In this document: in pieces, positions 35,390 to 46,301 of the stretch | How positions within the stretch are numbered: the first letter of the stretch is position 1 | How the letters are laid out: each line of letters starts with the position of its first letter | DNA from: Pseudomonas sp. TTU2014-080ASC | GTDB lineage: Bacteria > Pseudomonadota > Gammaproteobacteria > Pseudomonadales > Pseudomonadaceae | Direction: 5' to 3' | NCBI RefSeq assembly: GCF_001446935.1 | Contig: NZ_LKKK01000012.1 | Span: 338,546-402,545, forward strand | Length of the DNA stretch: 64,000 nt | The notes under the pieces: generated by a model | What the model was told of the DNA's origin: nothing | Database searches by the model: none | The model's input: only the letters and a program-made list of their open reading frames with translations | Program-made: the position numbers and the translations under genes

Positions 35390-36424
35390 ATGGCCAAAAC
35401 AACCCCCGAGCACAATCAACATTCTGTCAGCGCAAGCATCACCCTCTCGGTGCTGCACGCCGCTGCGCGCCTGGGGGTTGATCGCGCCCAGTTGATGCAG
35501 GCGTGTGACCTCAGTGAAGCGCAGCTCAGCAACCCGGATGCCCGTGTGCCTTTCGCCACACAGGAAAAACTCTGGGAACAGATCAGCCGCATGGAGCACC
35601 CGGAACCGGGGCTGGCTATCGGCAGTAACCTGCCACCCGGACACTTCAACGTACTGGGCTATCTGCTGATGAGCAGCCCGACTCTGGGCGAGGCGATCGC
35701 GGCGGGTTTGCGCTATCAGCGCCTGGTCGGAGATGGCGGCGAGTTATGCCTGCTCGAAGAAGGTGACGAGCTGCGGCTGATTTACCGCCCTCTACATCCG
35801 GAAGCCCCGCAGACCCGCACCCGTGTGCTGGCACTGATGGCCTGCTGGATACAAATGCTCAGCCCGCTGCTGGATAACTGGCAGCTGCGCCGGGTCCAGT
35901 TTATTCATGCCGAGCCGCAGCGCTTGGAAGAGTACCAGCAGATATTCGCCTGCTCGATGCAGTTCTCCGCCGACGATTACGCTCTGGTGCTGCCCCGCAA
36001 GCTCGCACAGGCAGCGCTGACCCAGGCCAATCCGCCGCTGCAAACCCTACTGCGCCAACACGCCGAAAGCCTGCTGGCGCGCCTACCCAGCGAGAGCCTG
36101 CAAGCGCGCGTGGTGGCGCTGCTGGGCGAGCAACTGGCCCACGGCGAGCCTGATCGGGCGCAACTGGCGCGCACCCTGCATCTGAGCGAGCGCACCCTGC
36201 AACGACGTCTGGCTGATGAAGGCTGCAGTTATAAGCAGTTGCTCAACGACACCCGCCAGCAACTGGCCGAGCGTTACCTGAGCAGCGGTGACCTGCCTGC
36301 TGCCGAAATCGCCCTGCTGCTGGGTTACTCAGAACCCAGCGTGTTTTTCCGTGCGTTCCGCCAATGGACCGGACTAACCCCCGGCGAATACCGAGCCCGG
36401 AACAAAGCTCAGGCACCGGCCTGA
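35390..36424 (+). CDS. AraC-family transcriptional regulator (Arabinose_bd plus HTH_18)
   Basis: A 344-residue regulator of the OruR/ArgR-like group. The N-terminal domain (about 15-200) includes VPFATQEKLWEQI and GHFNVLGYLLMSSPTLGEAI. The C-terminal double helix-turn-helix has LARTLHLSERTLQRRLADEG and AEIALLLGYSEPSVFFRAFRQWTGLTPGEYR. The ATG at 35390 is preferred to a TTG at 35339 because it gives the usual N-terminus, though no strong ribosome site is seen. The target is unknown; the divergent TAXI receptor is a candidate. The end overlaps the epimerase gene by 16 bp, tail to tail. Confidence 0.87.
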   Translation: MAKTTPEHNQHSVSASITLSVLHAAARLGVDRAQLMQACDLSEAQLSNPDARVPFATQEKLWEQISRMEHPEPGLAIGSNLPPGHFNVLGYLLMSSPTLGEAIAAGLRYQRLVGDGGELCLLEEGDELRLIYRPLHPEAPQTRTRVLALMACWIQMLSPLLDNWQLRRVQFIHAEPQRLEEYQQIFACSMQFSADDYALVLPRKLAQAALTQANPPLQTLLRQHAESLLARLPSESLQARVVALLGEQLAHGEPDRAQLARTLHLSERTLQRRLADEGCSYKQLLNDTRQQLAERYLSSGDLPAAEIALLLGYSEPSVFFRAFRQWTGLTPGEYRARNKAQAPA

Positions 36425-37383
36425 TTGCCCTCCAAGGCCAGAAATGCATTGAAGGCCTCCACCGAGCTGTAGCGCGGCGTGTAACCAAACTCCTGTTTTA
36501 GCCGCCGATTATCCAGCACCGGCCGGTAGCGCAGAAAATCCACCTGTTCCGGGCCGTACTGGCTTAGCCGCAACGGATGCAACAGCCGCAGTACCCCTTG
36601 CAGCAAAGGCGCCGGTAGCGCGATATAAGGCTTGTCGAGAATGCCGGCGATTTCACGCAGGGACAGCGCCCCGTCACCGGCCAGGTTGTAGATACCTTCG
36701 CGGCGCTCATACAGCCCAAGACGAATCACCTCAATCACATCCAGATCCCAGATAAACACGAACGGGCTGTCGCTGCCGCAGATGCCCAATACCGCCCGCT
36801 TTTTAAACAGTTGGGTGATCTGGTTATTCACCCTCGCCCCCAGAATCGTCCCCGGCCGCAGGATCAGCTGCTTAAATCCAGGGTAGTCCTGGCGCACCTG
36901 CGCCAGCAGATCTTCTACTTCCAGCTTGTGCCGAGCATACGCAAAGTGAGCATGGCCCCGCAGCGGTTGGTCTTCATCCAGCCAGGCAGCGTTATCCGGA
37001 TGATAGCCGTAAGCGGCCCCGGAGCTGGTAACGATCAATTGCTCGACTCCATTGTCCAGCGCGGCCTGGACGATTGATCGGGTGCCGCCCACATCAATCG
37101 CATACAACTGCTGCTCACTCATGCCGGGAGGCGGCGTCACCATGGAGGCCAGATGCACGATGGCGTGGGGTTTGTAGGCCCTGACGCAGTTGAGTACGTC
37201 TTCTTCGCGACTGATGTCGAGTTGCACGGTTTGTACGTTCGGGCAGGCCCATATTTGCACTTGCGGGCGAATGTCAGCGGCAATAAGCGTCCAGTAGGGG
37301 AACTCCGCAGCCAGCCGTTCCAACAGTTGCTTGCCGATAAACCCTGCTGATCCTGTGATCAGGACTCGTTTTGAATTCTCCAC
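36409..37383 (-). CDS. NAD-dependent epimerase/dehydratase (extended SDR)
   Basis: A 324-residue extended short-chain dehydrogenase. The Rossmann motif GSAGFIGKQLLERL (GxxGxxG) is at residues 11-24. The catalytic YARHK (YxxxK type) is at about residue 150, preceded by the TSSGAAYG serine strand. Members act on nucleotide sugars or similar compounds, and the substrate is not evident. It converges on the AraC regulator and is divergent from the DUF5924 gene across about 200 bp that shows no other gene. Confidence 0.85.
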   Translation of the reverse strand: MENSKRVLITGSAGFIGKQLLERLAAEFPYWTLIAADIRPQVQIWACPNVQTVQLDISREEDVLNCVRAYKPHAIVHLASMVTPPPGMSEQQLYAIDVGGTRSIVQAALDNGVEQLIVTSSGAAYGYHPDNAAWLDEDQPLRGHAHFAYARHKLEVEDLLAQVRQDYPGFKQLILRPGTILGARVNNQITQLFKKRAVLGICGSDSPFVFIWDLDVIEVIRLGLYERREGIYNLAGDGALSLREIAGILDKPYIALPAPLLQGVLRLLHPLRLSQYGPEQVDFLRYRPVLDNRRLKQEFGYTPRYSSVEAFNAFLALEGNQAGA

Positions 37384-37587
37384 TCAACTATCTCCTTCCT
37401 AGCTGGCATTTACACTGCGCCCGTGGGGGCTGTCCTTTTAAGCAGCAGGGTAAGGCCATGCCATCAAAATGGCAGTGGCGTACCAGGACGAAATACATGG
37501 CTTATCAGGCCACTGGCACATGTATTAGCCATCAACAGGGGTATCCTTATCGCCCTTGCCGTATCCGTACATCTTCACGAGTTGCTT

Positions 37588-38601
37588 ATGCCCCGGTGGA
37601 AACACTACACCACGCAAATTATTGAACTGATCAAGCGCTATCCCGGCGTTGTTGCCGTCTTCGGTTTTATTTCAGGCGTTGCCAGCTTCCTGCTGGTCGA
37701 CCGCCAGGCAGGGCTGGCCAAGGTCATTGCCACCGTGATGCTGATCAGCTGGGTGTGGCTGACCCTGGAGAACATCCTGCGTGAGCGCATTCTCCGGCGC
37801 TTCGGCTTTGAAATACCGGCACCGGTGCTGCGTTACGCCACACAGATGATCCACCAGGAAAGTCTGTTCTTTGTCTTGCCGTTCTTCTTCATCACCACCA
37901 CCTGGAACAGTGGCCAACTGCTGTTCAGTGGCCTGCTGGCGATTGCCGCACTGATATCAATCACCGATCCGCTGTATTACAAATGGCTGGCGCGCAGGCG
38001 CTGGCTGTATCTGGGTTACCACACCCTGACCTTGTTCGCGGTGCTGCTTACCGCACTGCCGATCATCTTCAAGCTGACCACCACCCAGAGCTACCAGCTG
38101 GCCCTGGCCATTGCCGTGGTGCTGTCGTTCCCGTCGCTGTTCTCGATTGTGCCGATGCGCCGCTGGTGGCGGGCGCTGATTCTGGTCGGCTTGCTGGTGG
38201 CGATTGGTGCAGGTGGCTGGCTCGGGCGCGTCTGGGTGCCTCCGGCAACCCTATGGCTGACTGAGTTTGCGGTTACAGGCCACGTCGACAACCGCAACCG
38301 CACACCAGGCGAAAGCATTGAGGTGCTGACCTCAACGCAACTGCGCAGCCTGGGCCTGTACGCCTACACGGCGATCAGCGCCCCAAGAGGCCTGGATGAG
38401 CGGATTTATCACGTATGGACGCTCAACGGCCGTGAGATCGACCGCATCGCCCTGAACATCCACGGCGGTCGTAAAGAGGGCTATCGCGCCTGGACCCACA
38501 AACTCAACTTCCCCGCCAGTGCCACCGGGCACTGGCAAGTTCAGGTGCTGACTGAGGCCGGACAGATGATTGGGGTGCTGCGTTTTGATGTGGTCGACTA
38601 G
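37588..38601 (+). CDS. DUF5924 membrane protein with C-terminal DUF2914-like domain
   Basis: A 337-residue protein. The start at the ATG at 37588 (MPRWKHYTTQIIELIKRYPGVVAVFGF) matches related Pseudomonas proteins; a longer frame from 37423 is doubtful. Six or so membrane segments fill residues 20-235, then a soluble domain (EFAVTGHVDNRNRTPGESIEVLTS, HWQVQVLTEAGQMIGVLRFDV) of the DUF2914 kind faces one side of the membrane. The function is unknown. A hairpin (AGGTTCTGC/GCAGAACCT) overlaps the stop codon but lacks a T-run. Confidence 0.8.
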   Translation: MPRWKHYTTQIIELIKRYPGVVAVFGFISGVASFLLVDRQAGLAKVIATVMLISWVWLTLENILRERILRRFGFEIPAPVLRYATQMIHQESLFFVLPFFFITTTWNSGQLLFSGLLAIAALISITDPLYYKWLARRRWLYLGYHTLTLFAVLLTALPIIFKLTTTQSYQLALAIAVVLSFPSLFSIVPMRRWWRALILVGLLVAIGAGGWLGRVWVPPATLWLTEFAVTGHVDNRNRTPGESIEVLTSTQLRSLGLYAYTAISAPRGLDERIYHVWTLNGREIDRIALNIHGGRKEGYRAWTHKLNFPASATGHWQVQVLTEAGQMIGVLRFDVVD

Positions 38602-38646
38602 GTTCTGCCCGAACAGGCTTGCGCAGAACCTATTCCACCGGGCAAC

Positions 38647-39876
38647 TCAGCCAAAGAACCAGTAGCAGACTGAAATGGCCGCAATCACCCCGGCCAGCTC
38701 TGCCAGCAGGGCACAGCCGACGGCATGACGAACACGCTGAATACCGACCGAGCCGAAATACACCGCCAGCACATAGAAGGTGGTTTCGGTACTGCCCTGG
38801 ATAGTCGCAGCCACCAAGGCCGGGAAACTATCCACGCCCTGGCTCTGCATAGTTTCGATCAGCATGGCGCGGGCGGCGCTGCCAGAGAAGGGTTTAACCA
38901 GCGCAGTCGGCAGAGCATCGACAAAGCGCGTATCCCAGCCGATCTGCTCAATCAGCCAGCGGATGCCATCCAAACCAAACTCCAGCGCGCCGGAGGCACG
39001 CAGCACGCCTACAGCACAGAGCATGGCCACCAGATACGGCAGCAGGCTCTTGGCGACATCAAAGCCCTCTTTCGCGCCTTCGACGAATTCCTCGTACACC
39101 GCCACCTTGCGCAAAGCACCAATCGCCAGAAACGCCACGATCACCCCAAACAGGGTCAGGTTGCCCAGCAGCGAAGACAACCCGGCCAGCGCCGTGGCCG
39201 ACATGCCTGCCAGCAACGCCATAAAGCCACCCAGCAATAGTGCGCCGGGGATCATATAAGCCAACACCACCGGGTCCCACAGGCGCAGACGCTGCATTAC
39301 CGCCACCGACAACAGACCAACCAGCGTTGAGGCGCTGGTCGCCAACAGAATCGGCAGAAACACCAGAGTCGGATCAGGTGCGCCCTGCTGCGCGCGGTAC
39401 ATAAAAATGGTCACTGGCAACAGCGTCAGCGACGACGCATTCAGCACCAGCATCAGGATTTGCGCATTGCTCGCCGTGGTGCTGCTCGGGTTGAGGTCCT
39501 GCAAGGCGCGCATGGCTTTCAGGCCGATCGGCGTGGCGGCGTTATCCAGGCCCAGACCATTGGCTGCGAAGTTCATGGTGATCAGTCCCAGCGCCGGATG
39601 CCCGCGCGGCACCTCAGGCATCAGCCGGGCAAACAGCGGCCCCAACAGGCGAGCCAGCACATCCACCAGCCCGGCCTTCTCGGCAATGCGTAGCAAGCCC
39701 AGCCACAGCGTCAGTGTGCCGAACAGCAGCACCATCACTTCTACCGACAGCTTGGCCATGGCAAACAGGCTTTCCACCATTGCCCCGAACACCGCCGGAT
39801 CGTCACCGATCAGCCAGCGGGAAAGGCCGGCAACAGCCGCCACCAAAAAGAATCCAAGCCACAGGGTATTGAGCAT
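38647..39876 (-). CDS. Fused SpmA/SpmB-type nucleoside-recognition (Gate) membrane protein
   Basis: A 409-residue integral membrane protein with two Gate domains, equivalent to Bacillus SpmA and SpmB joined. The first has GLITMNFAANGLGLDNAATPIGLKAM, and the second has PFSGSAARAMLIE and QGSTETTFYVLAVYFGSVGIQRVRHA. These signatures are shared with nucleoside transporters, but the transported substrate in bacteria without spores is unknown. Length is normal for the fused form. It stands alone on the minus strand. Confidence 0.85.
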   Translation of the reverse strand: MLNTLWLGFFLVAAVAGLSRWLIGDDPAVFGAMVESLFAMAKLSVEVMVLLFGTLTLWLGLLRIAEKAGLVDVLARLLGPLFARLMPEVPRGHPALGLITMNFAANGLGLDNAATPIGLKAMRALQDLNPSSTTASNAQILMLVLNASSLTLLPVTIFMYRAQQGAPDPTLVFLPILLATSASTLVGLLSVAVMQRLRLWDPVVLAYMIPGALLLGGFMALLAGMSATALAGLSSLLGNLTLFGVIVAFLAIGALRKVAVYEEFVEGAKEGFDVAKSLLPYLVAMLCAVGVLRASGALEFGLDGIRWLIEQIGWDTRFVDALPTALVKPFSGSAARAMLIETMQSQGVDSFPALVAATIQGSTETTFYVLAVYFGSVGIQRVRHAVGCALLAELAGVIAAISVCYWFFG

Positions 39877-40010
39877 CGTGCCACTCCATCATTCACTGGC
39901 CGCGATCATACCGCGCCTGCTCATAACAGAGTGCCGGTGCTTAGCAGAATGCGATCAGGAGGCCGGTTATCCACCGGCCTCCGTCGTGTTGCGGACACGC
40001 TCAGGGGCGT

Positions 40011-40472
40011 TTAACGCCAGTTAGGGTCGCTGCTCAGTTGATCTTCCAGCAGCTTGCGCACCTCAAAGCCCGGCCCACCCAACCAGCGCTGTCGCGCCCG
40101 GCTGCTCGGTGCCTCACTGTCGGCCAGGCCTTCCGGTACGCTGACATACAGCGCATCTACCTGCTTCTTATCGGCGCTGAATGCCACGTACAGACGATTG
40201 TTAAAGCAGTCATGCTGCTTGCACAGCATGGCCACTTCGTAGGTTTCATCACCGGCCCGCTGCGACGCGACCGGCATCGATACGCCCGAGAGGCTGAGCA
40301 CCCAATTGGGTAACCCGGCTTCCTGACTGACCATCTCCGTCCACACCTGCCGGTATGCGGGGTCACGCTCCAGCAAGTCATTGAGATAGGTATCGGCATC
40401 CGTACCAGCAGCCACTGCAGCTGCGCTGCCCCCTAACAACAGGGCAGCGAGCAGCGAATCGAACGCTCTCAT
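40011..40472 (-). CDS. ivy: Ivy-family C-type lysozyme inhibitor
   Basis: A 153-residue periplasmic protein. The signal peptide MRAFDSLLAALLLGGSAAAVAAG is followed by a domain with the Ivy hallmark CKQHDC, the loop that plugs the lysozyme active site. LYVAFSADKKQVDALYVS and the tail fit the family. It protects peptidoglycan from C-type lysozyme. It precedes a DUF1328 gene upstream by 10 bp, so the two are likely one transcript. Both lie next to algB, as I recall for P. aeruginosa. Confidence 0.9.
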   Translation of the reverse strand: MRAFDSLLAALLLGGSAAAVAAGTDADTYLNDLLERDPAYRQVWTEMVSQEAGLPNWVLSLSGVSMPVASQRAGDETYEVAMLCKQHDCFNNRLYVAFSADKKQVDALYVSVPEGLADSEAPSSRARQRWLGGPGFEVRKLLEDQLSSDPNWR

Positions 40473-40481
40473 TGCATCTCC

Positions 40482-40643
40482 CTAGCCTTTGCGACGTCCC
40501 ATCACAAAGGACACGATAAACATCACCAGAAAGACCACAAACAGGATCTTGGCGATTCCTGTTGCGGTGCCTGCAATACCACCAAAGCCCAGTACTGCAG
40601 CGATGATAGCGATGACCAGAAAGGTAATAGCCCAACTCAACAT
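40482..40643 (-). CDS. DUF1328 small membrane protein
   Basis: A 53-residue protein with two membrane helices ([21 protein letters not shown] and [20 protein letters not shown]) and a basic tail RRKG, the standard DUF1328/YtjA form. The ATG at 40643 has GGAGAG upstream; an upstream extension in frame is not used. Such genes are often stress-induced. It is probably the first gene of a two-gene transcript with ivy. Confidence 0.87.
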   Translation of the reverse strand: MLSWAITFLVIAIIAAVLGFGGIAGTATGIAKILFVVFLVMFIVSFVMGRRKG

Positions 40644-41150
40644 GGCAACTCTCCTGCATAGCATGCGCCAGTGCGCGAAATGCTCTCCGGGCCAGGCCCA
40701 TCAAGCCGGAATGAATGCAGGTGTCCCGCCACCGGCCCGGGTGCTAACTCCACTCGCGGCCCAAAGTACAGGTGAACCTTTCTGAATCAGCAGTTTTGAT
40801 CCTTGCCGAAGCATTCGGTTCGCTGGCTGCACACGCCATTTGGCGCAGGACACCGTCTATCTACTGATTGCCCGGGCCATGGCTGCACATGCCATCTCCA
40901 ACTATGTTGAAAGCAGGTTTGCGCAGGTTTCACCCAAGCTGTTCAGCTGCCGTTCGTCGCAGCCTTATGCTATGCAGTACAACTGTCGTGCCAGCTTGGA
41001 TGTGAAATTAAAGCGCATGAAAATCAGTGAGTTACAACAGCCATAAAGCTTGCATACCACTTGCACCTTGCACGATCAGGCGGCCAGGCCGTGCAACTTG
41101 CAACGCCAGCAGGGGACTAATTTTCTGTGACTTCACCAAAGGAGATCGGC
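40644..41150. other. Intergenic region upstream of algB and DUF1328 gene
   Basis: About 500 bp with no convincing gene. A plus-strand frame at 40840-41046 has no ribosome site or recognisable protein. The region must hold the divergent promoters of the DUF1328-ivy pair and algB-kinB. I looked for AlgU (GAACTT-N16/17-TCTGA) and sigma-54 (TGGCAC-N5-TTGC) sites and found none that fit well. Confidence 0.5.
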
Positions 41151-42490
<1,340 letters not shown>

Positions 42491-42494
<4 letters not shown>

Positions 42495-44266
42495 AACTAC
42501 GCAGCAAACTCTTTCTGGGCAGCAGCGCCTTGGTCACAGTGGCCTTGGCCGGGCTGCTGCTGGCCATTTTCAGCGTGCTCCAGCTAACCCAGGCGAAAAA
42601 CCAAGCCATGGATCAGCACCTGCGCATTATTGAAGCCAGCATGGGCATGCATCAGGAGCTGAGCAAACAGGTCATCCTGCTACTGGCTGAAGAACTCGAC
42701 CGCGAAGCGCTAAAGCGCTCAGATCAGCGCTTTAAGGTCTGGCTGGGAAAAGCCGCGCAAATCGCCAAGGATCAGAACGAACAGATCGCCATCCGGCAAG
42801 TCGCCCAAGCCTACGATCACGTTGACGGCCTGCTCGCTAAACCGCTCACCGTGCGCCGCTCGATCCTCAGCAACGACGGCTTCGGCAACGCTGTGGAAGA
42901 ACTGCGCGACCAGATCTACAACGTGCAATTGCACTACATCCAGGCCGTTGAGCAAGAGGAGGAGCGCGGTCAGCAACGCGCCTGGCTGGTGACGATCCTG
43001 CTGGCAGCGACAGGTCTGGCGGTGCTGGTAATCGGCTATATCACCGCCCACACCATTGCTCAGCGCTTTGGCCGCCCGATTGAGTCCCTGGCGCGTGCTG
43101 CGGATCAGATCGGCAAGGGTGATTTCGAAGTGGTGCTGCCAGTCACCACGGTTGCCGAAATGTCCGCCCTCAGTCAACGCTTCGGCCTGATGGCAGAAGC
43201 CCTGCGCCAATTCAAGAACAGCGACGTACAAGCCCTGCAAGCGGAGCAGCAACAACTGCAAGGCGTACTCGACAGCATCAATGACGGCCTGCTCATCGTC
43301 GACTGCAGCGGGCGGATCGAACACGCCAACCCAGTGGCCCAGCGCCAGCTCGGCTGGAACACCATTCAGCTCGCCCAGCCCCTGACTAATGCCCTCAGCC
43401 ACAGCGGACTCAGCGAGCAATTGCAGCAGGTGTTGCGCGGTGACAATAGCGAGTTCGATCCGACCGATCTGGAAGTGAACATCGATGGTGAAAAGCGTCT
43501 GCTGGCCTACAACCTCAGCGCAATCAACCTGGATGACGGGCGCATTCTCGGTGCTGTGATGGTGCTGCGGGATGTCACCGAACAGCGCGCCTTCGATCAG
43601 GTACGCAGCGAGTTTGTTCTGCGTGCCTCCCATGAACTGCGCACTCCGGTGACCGGCATGCTGATGGCGTTCTCCCTGTTGCGCGAAGGCATGCAGGCAC
43701 CATCGAGCGCAAGGGAAACCGACCTGTTCAACACGGTTGAAGAAGAGATGAACCGGCTGCTGCGCCTGATCAACGACCTGCTCAACGTGTCCCGTTACCA
43801 GCATGGCCTGCAATCCGTGGAACGCAGTGCCTGCGACCTTGAGCCGCTGCTGCAACGCGCCCGCCAGCGTTTCGTTAGCCAGGCCAAAGAACAGCAGGTC
43901 AGCATCAACTGCGAGATAAACGGCCCGCTGCCGCTGATTCAGATCGACCCGGTACAAATCGAGCGGGTGCTCGACAACCTGATCGCCAACGCCCTGCGCC
44001 ACAGCCACTACGGCGGCACCATCCGCCTACGTGCTCGGCTATTCGCTGAGCGCGTAGTGGTGACTGTAGAGGACAACGGCGAAGGCATCCCCTTCCAGCA
44101 GCAGAGCCGTATTTTCGAGCCCTTCGTCCAGGTCAGCCATCGAAAGGGCGGCGCGGGTCTTGGATTGGCTCTGTGCAAAGAGATCGTCCAGCTCCATGGC
44201 GGCCATATTGGCGTGCACTCACGCACAGGTCAGGGCTCACAGTTCTATTTTGCCTTGCCGGTTTAG
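42491..44266 (+). CDS. kinB: Sensor histidine kinase KinB, partner of AlgB
   Basis: A 591-residue membrane kinase. Two membrane helices (about residues 8-30 and 165-188) enclose a periplasmic helical sensor. HAMP, a PAS domain (DSINDGLLIVDCSGRIEHANP), the dimerisation helix with H381 (SHELRTPVTGM), and an ATPase domain (NALRHS, VEDNGEGIP, GGAGLGLALCKEI) follow. In P. aeruginosa KinB also dephosphorylates AlgB and restrains alginate production. The overlap with algB (ATGA) gives coupled expression. Confidence 0.95.
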
Positions 44267-44354
44267 CGCTATTGCCCGCTATCACTGCGGCTGATGCACA
44301 TTGCGCAGGCATTGGTGATTACCGATGCTGGCGCTTTCCAGCCGGAGAAACCCC

Positions 44355-44759
44355 ATGCCCAGCATTAACCCAAGCCGCGAACAACTGGCGGTATTTACGC
44401 AACAGGTCGAAGACGCCAAGCCCTTGCTAATGCTCAACCTGCTGCTTTTCCGCGAGCGTGCCGAGTATCCAGCCGACAGCCAGCACAGCCCCTGCAGCGG
44501 CCGCGAAGCCTATGCACGCTACAGCCGGATCGCCCTGAACAAAGTCCGCAGTGTCGGTGGCGAGGTGCAACTGATGGCCAGCGCCCACGCCGCACTGATC
44601 GCACCGCCCGGCGAACAGTGGGATGAGATGCTGCTGGTCCGCTACCCCGACAAAGCCGCCTTTCTGAGCATGCTCAGTGACAGCGAATACCAACAGGCGA
44701 CAGTTCACCGCAGCGCCGCCCTGCTTGACTCCCGCCTGATCGCCACGCATCCGCGCTAA
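44355..44759 (+). CDS. DUF1330-domain protein
   Basis: A 134-residue protein from the ATG at 44355, behind GGAGA. KPLLMLNLLLFRERAEYP at the start and DEMLLVRYPDKAAFLSMLSDSEYQQATVHR in the second half are typical of the ferredoxin-like dimeric DUF1330 fold. The function is unknown. It follows kinB by about 90 bp and ends just before a terminator that mainly serves ampDh2 on the other strand. Confidence 0.82.
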   Translation: MPSINPSREQLAVFTQQVEDAKPLLMLNLLLFRERAEYPADSQHSPCSGREAYARYSRIALNKVRSVGGEVQLMASAHAALIAPPGEQWDEMLLVRYPDKAAFLSMLSDSEYQQATVHRSAALLDSRLIATHPR

Positions 44760-44768
44760 GCACAGACA

Positions 44769-44804
44769 CAAAAAAGCCGCTCGGCTGCACAGCAGCGAGC
44801 GGCT
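44769..44804 (-). terminator. Terminator of ampDh2 (possibly bidirectional)
   Basis: AGCCGCTCG (44775-44783) and CGAGCGGCT (44796-44804) form a 9-bp stem. On the minus strand it is followed by TTTTTT, just after the ampDh2 stop. On the plus side the tail is CTCTCC, so termination of the DUF1330 gene there is less certain. Confidence 0.85.
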
Positions 44805-44818
44805 CTCTCCCCCACTAA

Positions 44819-45598
44819 TCAGCGCGGCATGCTGTTCAGCACCCGCAGCAGGGCTGCAGTCTCTGCATCCGGCTGGCCGTCGTAACGGGCGGGCCGATAC
44901 TTCATCTGAAACGCGGCAATGACGTTGCGTGTGGCTTTATCCAGCTCACCTGTCTGCGGCACTTCATAACCGTTGTGCTGCAGCTGCTCCTGGAACCACT
45001 GCACACTCGGCAAGCTACTGCTGAAATACGCTTGCTGGCGCGCCACCTGCGCTGCATCCGGCCACGGCATCAGCCCGGCATCGGCCAGGCGCTTCCAGGG
45101 AAACAGCGGGCCCGGATCACTTTTGCGCTGTGGGGCAATATCGCTGTGGGCAATGATGCTCCCCGGGGCCAGGTTGTGACGCTGCATGATGTCCTTCAAC
45201 AGTAGGATCAGCGCCTCAATCTGCTCATCGGTATACGCCTGCCAGACGCGCCCTGCCGGGGTGTCCCGGAACCCCTGATTCACCATCTCGATGCCAATGG
45301 TGGTGCCATTGAGCCAAGTCCGCCCTTGCCACTGGCTGACACCGGCATGCCAGGCGCGGCGGTTTTCATCCACCAGGCGATAGACCGTGGCGGGTTTGTC
45401 GCCGATCAGATAGTGGCTGCTCACCTCGCCCTGGGTCAGAAGCTGCAAAGAACGCTGCAGATCAGCCGAGGTGTAGTGCAACACGATGTATTGCACCCGG
45501 CTGTTCTGTGCGCTGGAGGTGTAGCTGTCATCAATACGCAGGCCCGTACTGCAACCGGCTACAAGGAACATCAAAACACTGAGTAAAAAGACTTTCAT
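44819..45598 (-). CDS. ampDh2: N-acetylmuramoyl-L-alanine amidase lipoprotein (AmpDh2-like)
   Basis: A 259-residue amidase_2 protein with lipoprotein signal (lipobox VAGC, C16). The catalytic domain has YIVLHYTS (H41, zinc), WHAGVSQW, and AHSDIAPQRKSDPG with the further zinc ligands. A C-terminal peptidoglycan-binding domain follows (VQWFQEQLQHNGYEVPQTGELDKATRNVI). It cleaves the bond between muramic acid and the stem peptide, probably at the outer membrane. Its place after algB-kinB matches PA5485 in P. aeruginosa. The end of marC overlaps its start by 4 bp. Confidence 0.88.
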   Translation of the reverse strand: MKVFLLSVLMFLVAGCSTGLRIDDSYTSSAQNSRVQYIVLHYTSADLQRSLQLLTQGEVSSHYLIGDKPATVYRLVDENRRAWHAGVSQWQGRTWLNGTTIGIEMVNQGFRDTPAGRVWQAYTDEQIEALILLLKDIMQRHNLAPGSIIAHSDIAPQRKSDPGPLFPWKRLADAGLMPWPDAAQVARQQAYFSSSLPSVQWFQEQLQHNGYEVPQTGELDKATRNVIAAFQMKYRPARYDGQPDAETAALLRVLNSMPR

Positions 45599-46188
45599 GG
45601 GGTGATATGCAACACGCTTTGCAGGTTATCCAGCAGCATGTCGACGCTGAGCATGATCAACAACATGCCCATCAGCCGCTCCACTGCGGTCAACCCGCGA
45701 GGTCCGAGAAAACGCTGCAGGAACGACGCCTGCAACAAAATACAGGCGGTCGCCGCCCAGGCCAGCAACACACCGGCATACAGCTCCCATACGGGGCCAT
45801 CATGGGTATTGCGTAAGGTCATCAGCACAGCCAGCGCCGATGGCCCGGCCACTGCTGGTGTAGCCAACGGCACCAACAAGGGCTCGCCATCCGGCACATC
45901 CCCCAGCACCCCTTGCGGGCCGGGAAAGATCAGTCGCATGGCAATCACAAACAAAATGATGCCACCGGCAATGGCCGTCGCTTCGCGGGACAGGCCCAAA
46001 GCGCTGAGCAGTTTGTCGCCAAAGCTCAGAAACACCAGCAACAGGATCAGTGCAAACAGCAGCTCACGTGCAGCAACCTTGAGGCGACGCGACTCAGGGA
46101 CGTTCTTTAAGGCTGCAATAAAGATGGCGATATTGCCGAAGGGGTCGGTGACCAGAAAGATCAACGCCGCGATACCAAATATTTCCAT
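45595..46188 (-). CDS. MarC-family integral membrane protein
   Basis: A 197-residue protein with about six membrane helices. The start FGIAALIFLVTDPFGNIAIF and the central PLLVPLATPAVAGPSALAVLM match the MarC/YhgN/YchE family. The family was once linked to antibiotic resistance, but that link was not confirmed, and its transport role is unknown. The stop overlaps the ampDh2 start, so both genes share a transcript. Confidence 0.87.
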   Translation of the reverse strand: MEIFGIAALIFLVTDPFGNIAIFIAALKNVPESRRLKVAARELLFALILLLVFLSFGDKLLSALGLSREATAIAGGIILFVIAMRLIFPGPQGVLGDVPDGEPLLVPLATPAVAGPSALAVLMTLRNTHDGPVWELYAGVLLAWAATACILLQASFLQRFLGPRGLTAVERLMGMLLIMLSVDMLLDNLQSVLHITP

Positions 46189-46301
46189 GTATGCTCCTAA
46201 AAAACGGACGCAGAGTTTAGTCCCTAACGCGGCAGGAAACCCGTTCCATTTGGCAGAAATACTGTCTGACCGGCCAACTCTCGCAGGCGTTTGATTGCAG
46301 A

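Noticed and set aside
38600..38631. Terminator after the DUF5924 gene
   Set aside because: AGGTTCTGC/GCAGAACCT is a good inverted repeat but has a 14-base loop and no T-run on either strand.
40840..41046. Small plus-strand frame before algB
   Set aside because: No ribosome site, no family likeness, and irregular codon use. It probably lies in the promoter region.
42719..44008. Long minus-strand frame opposite kinB (429 codons)
   Set aside because: A shadow of kinB. The forward protein has all kinase motifs.
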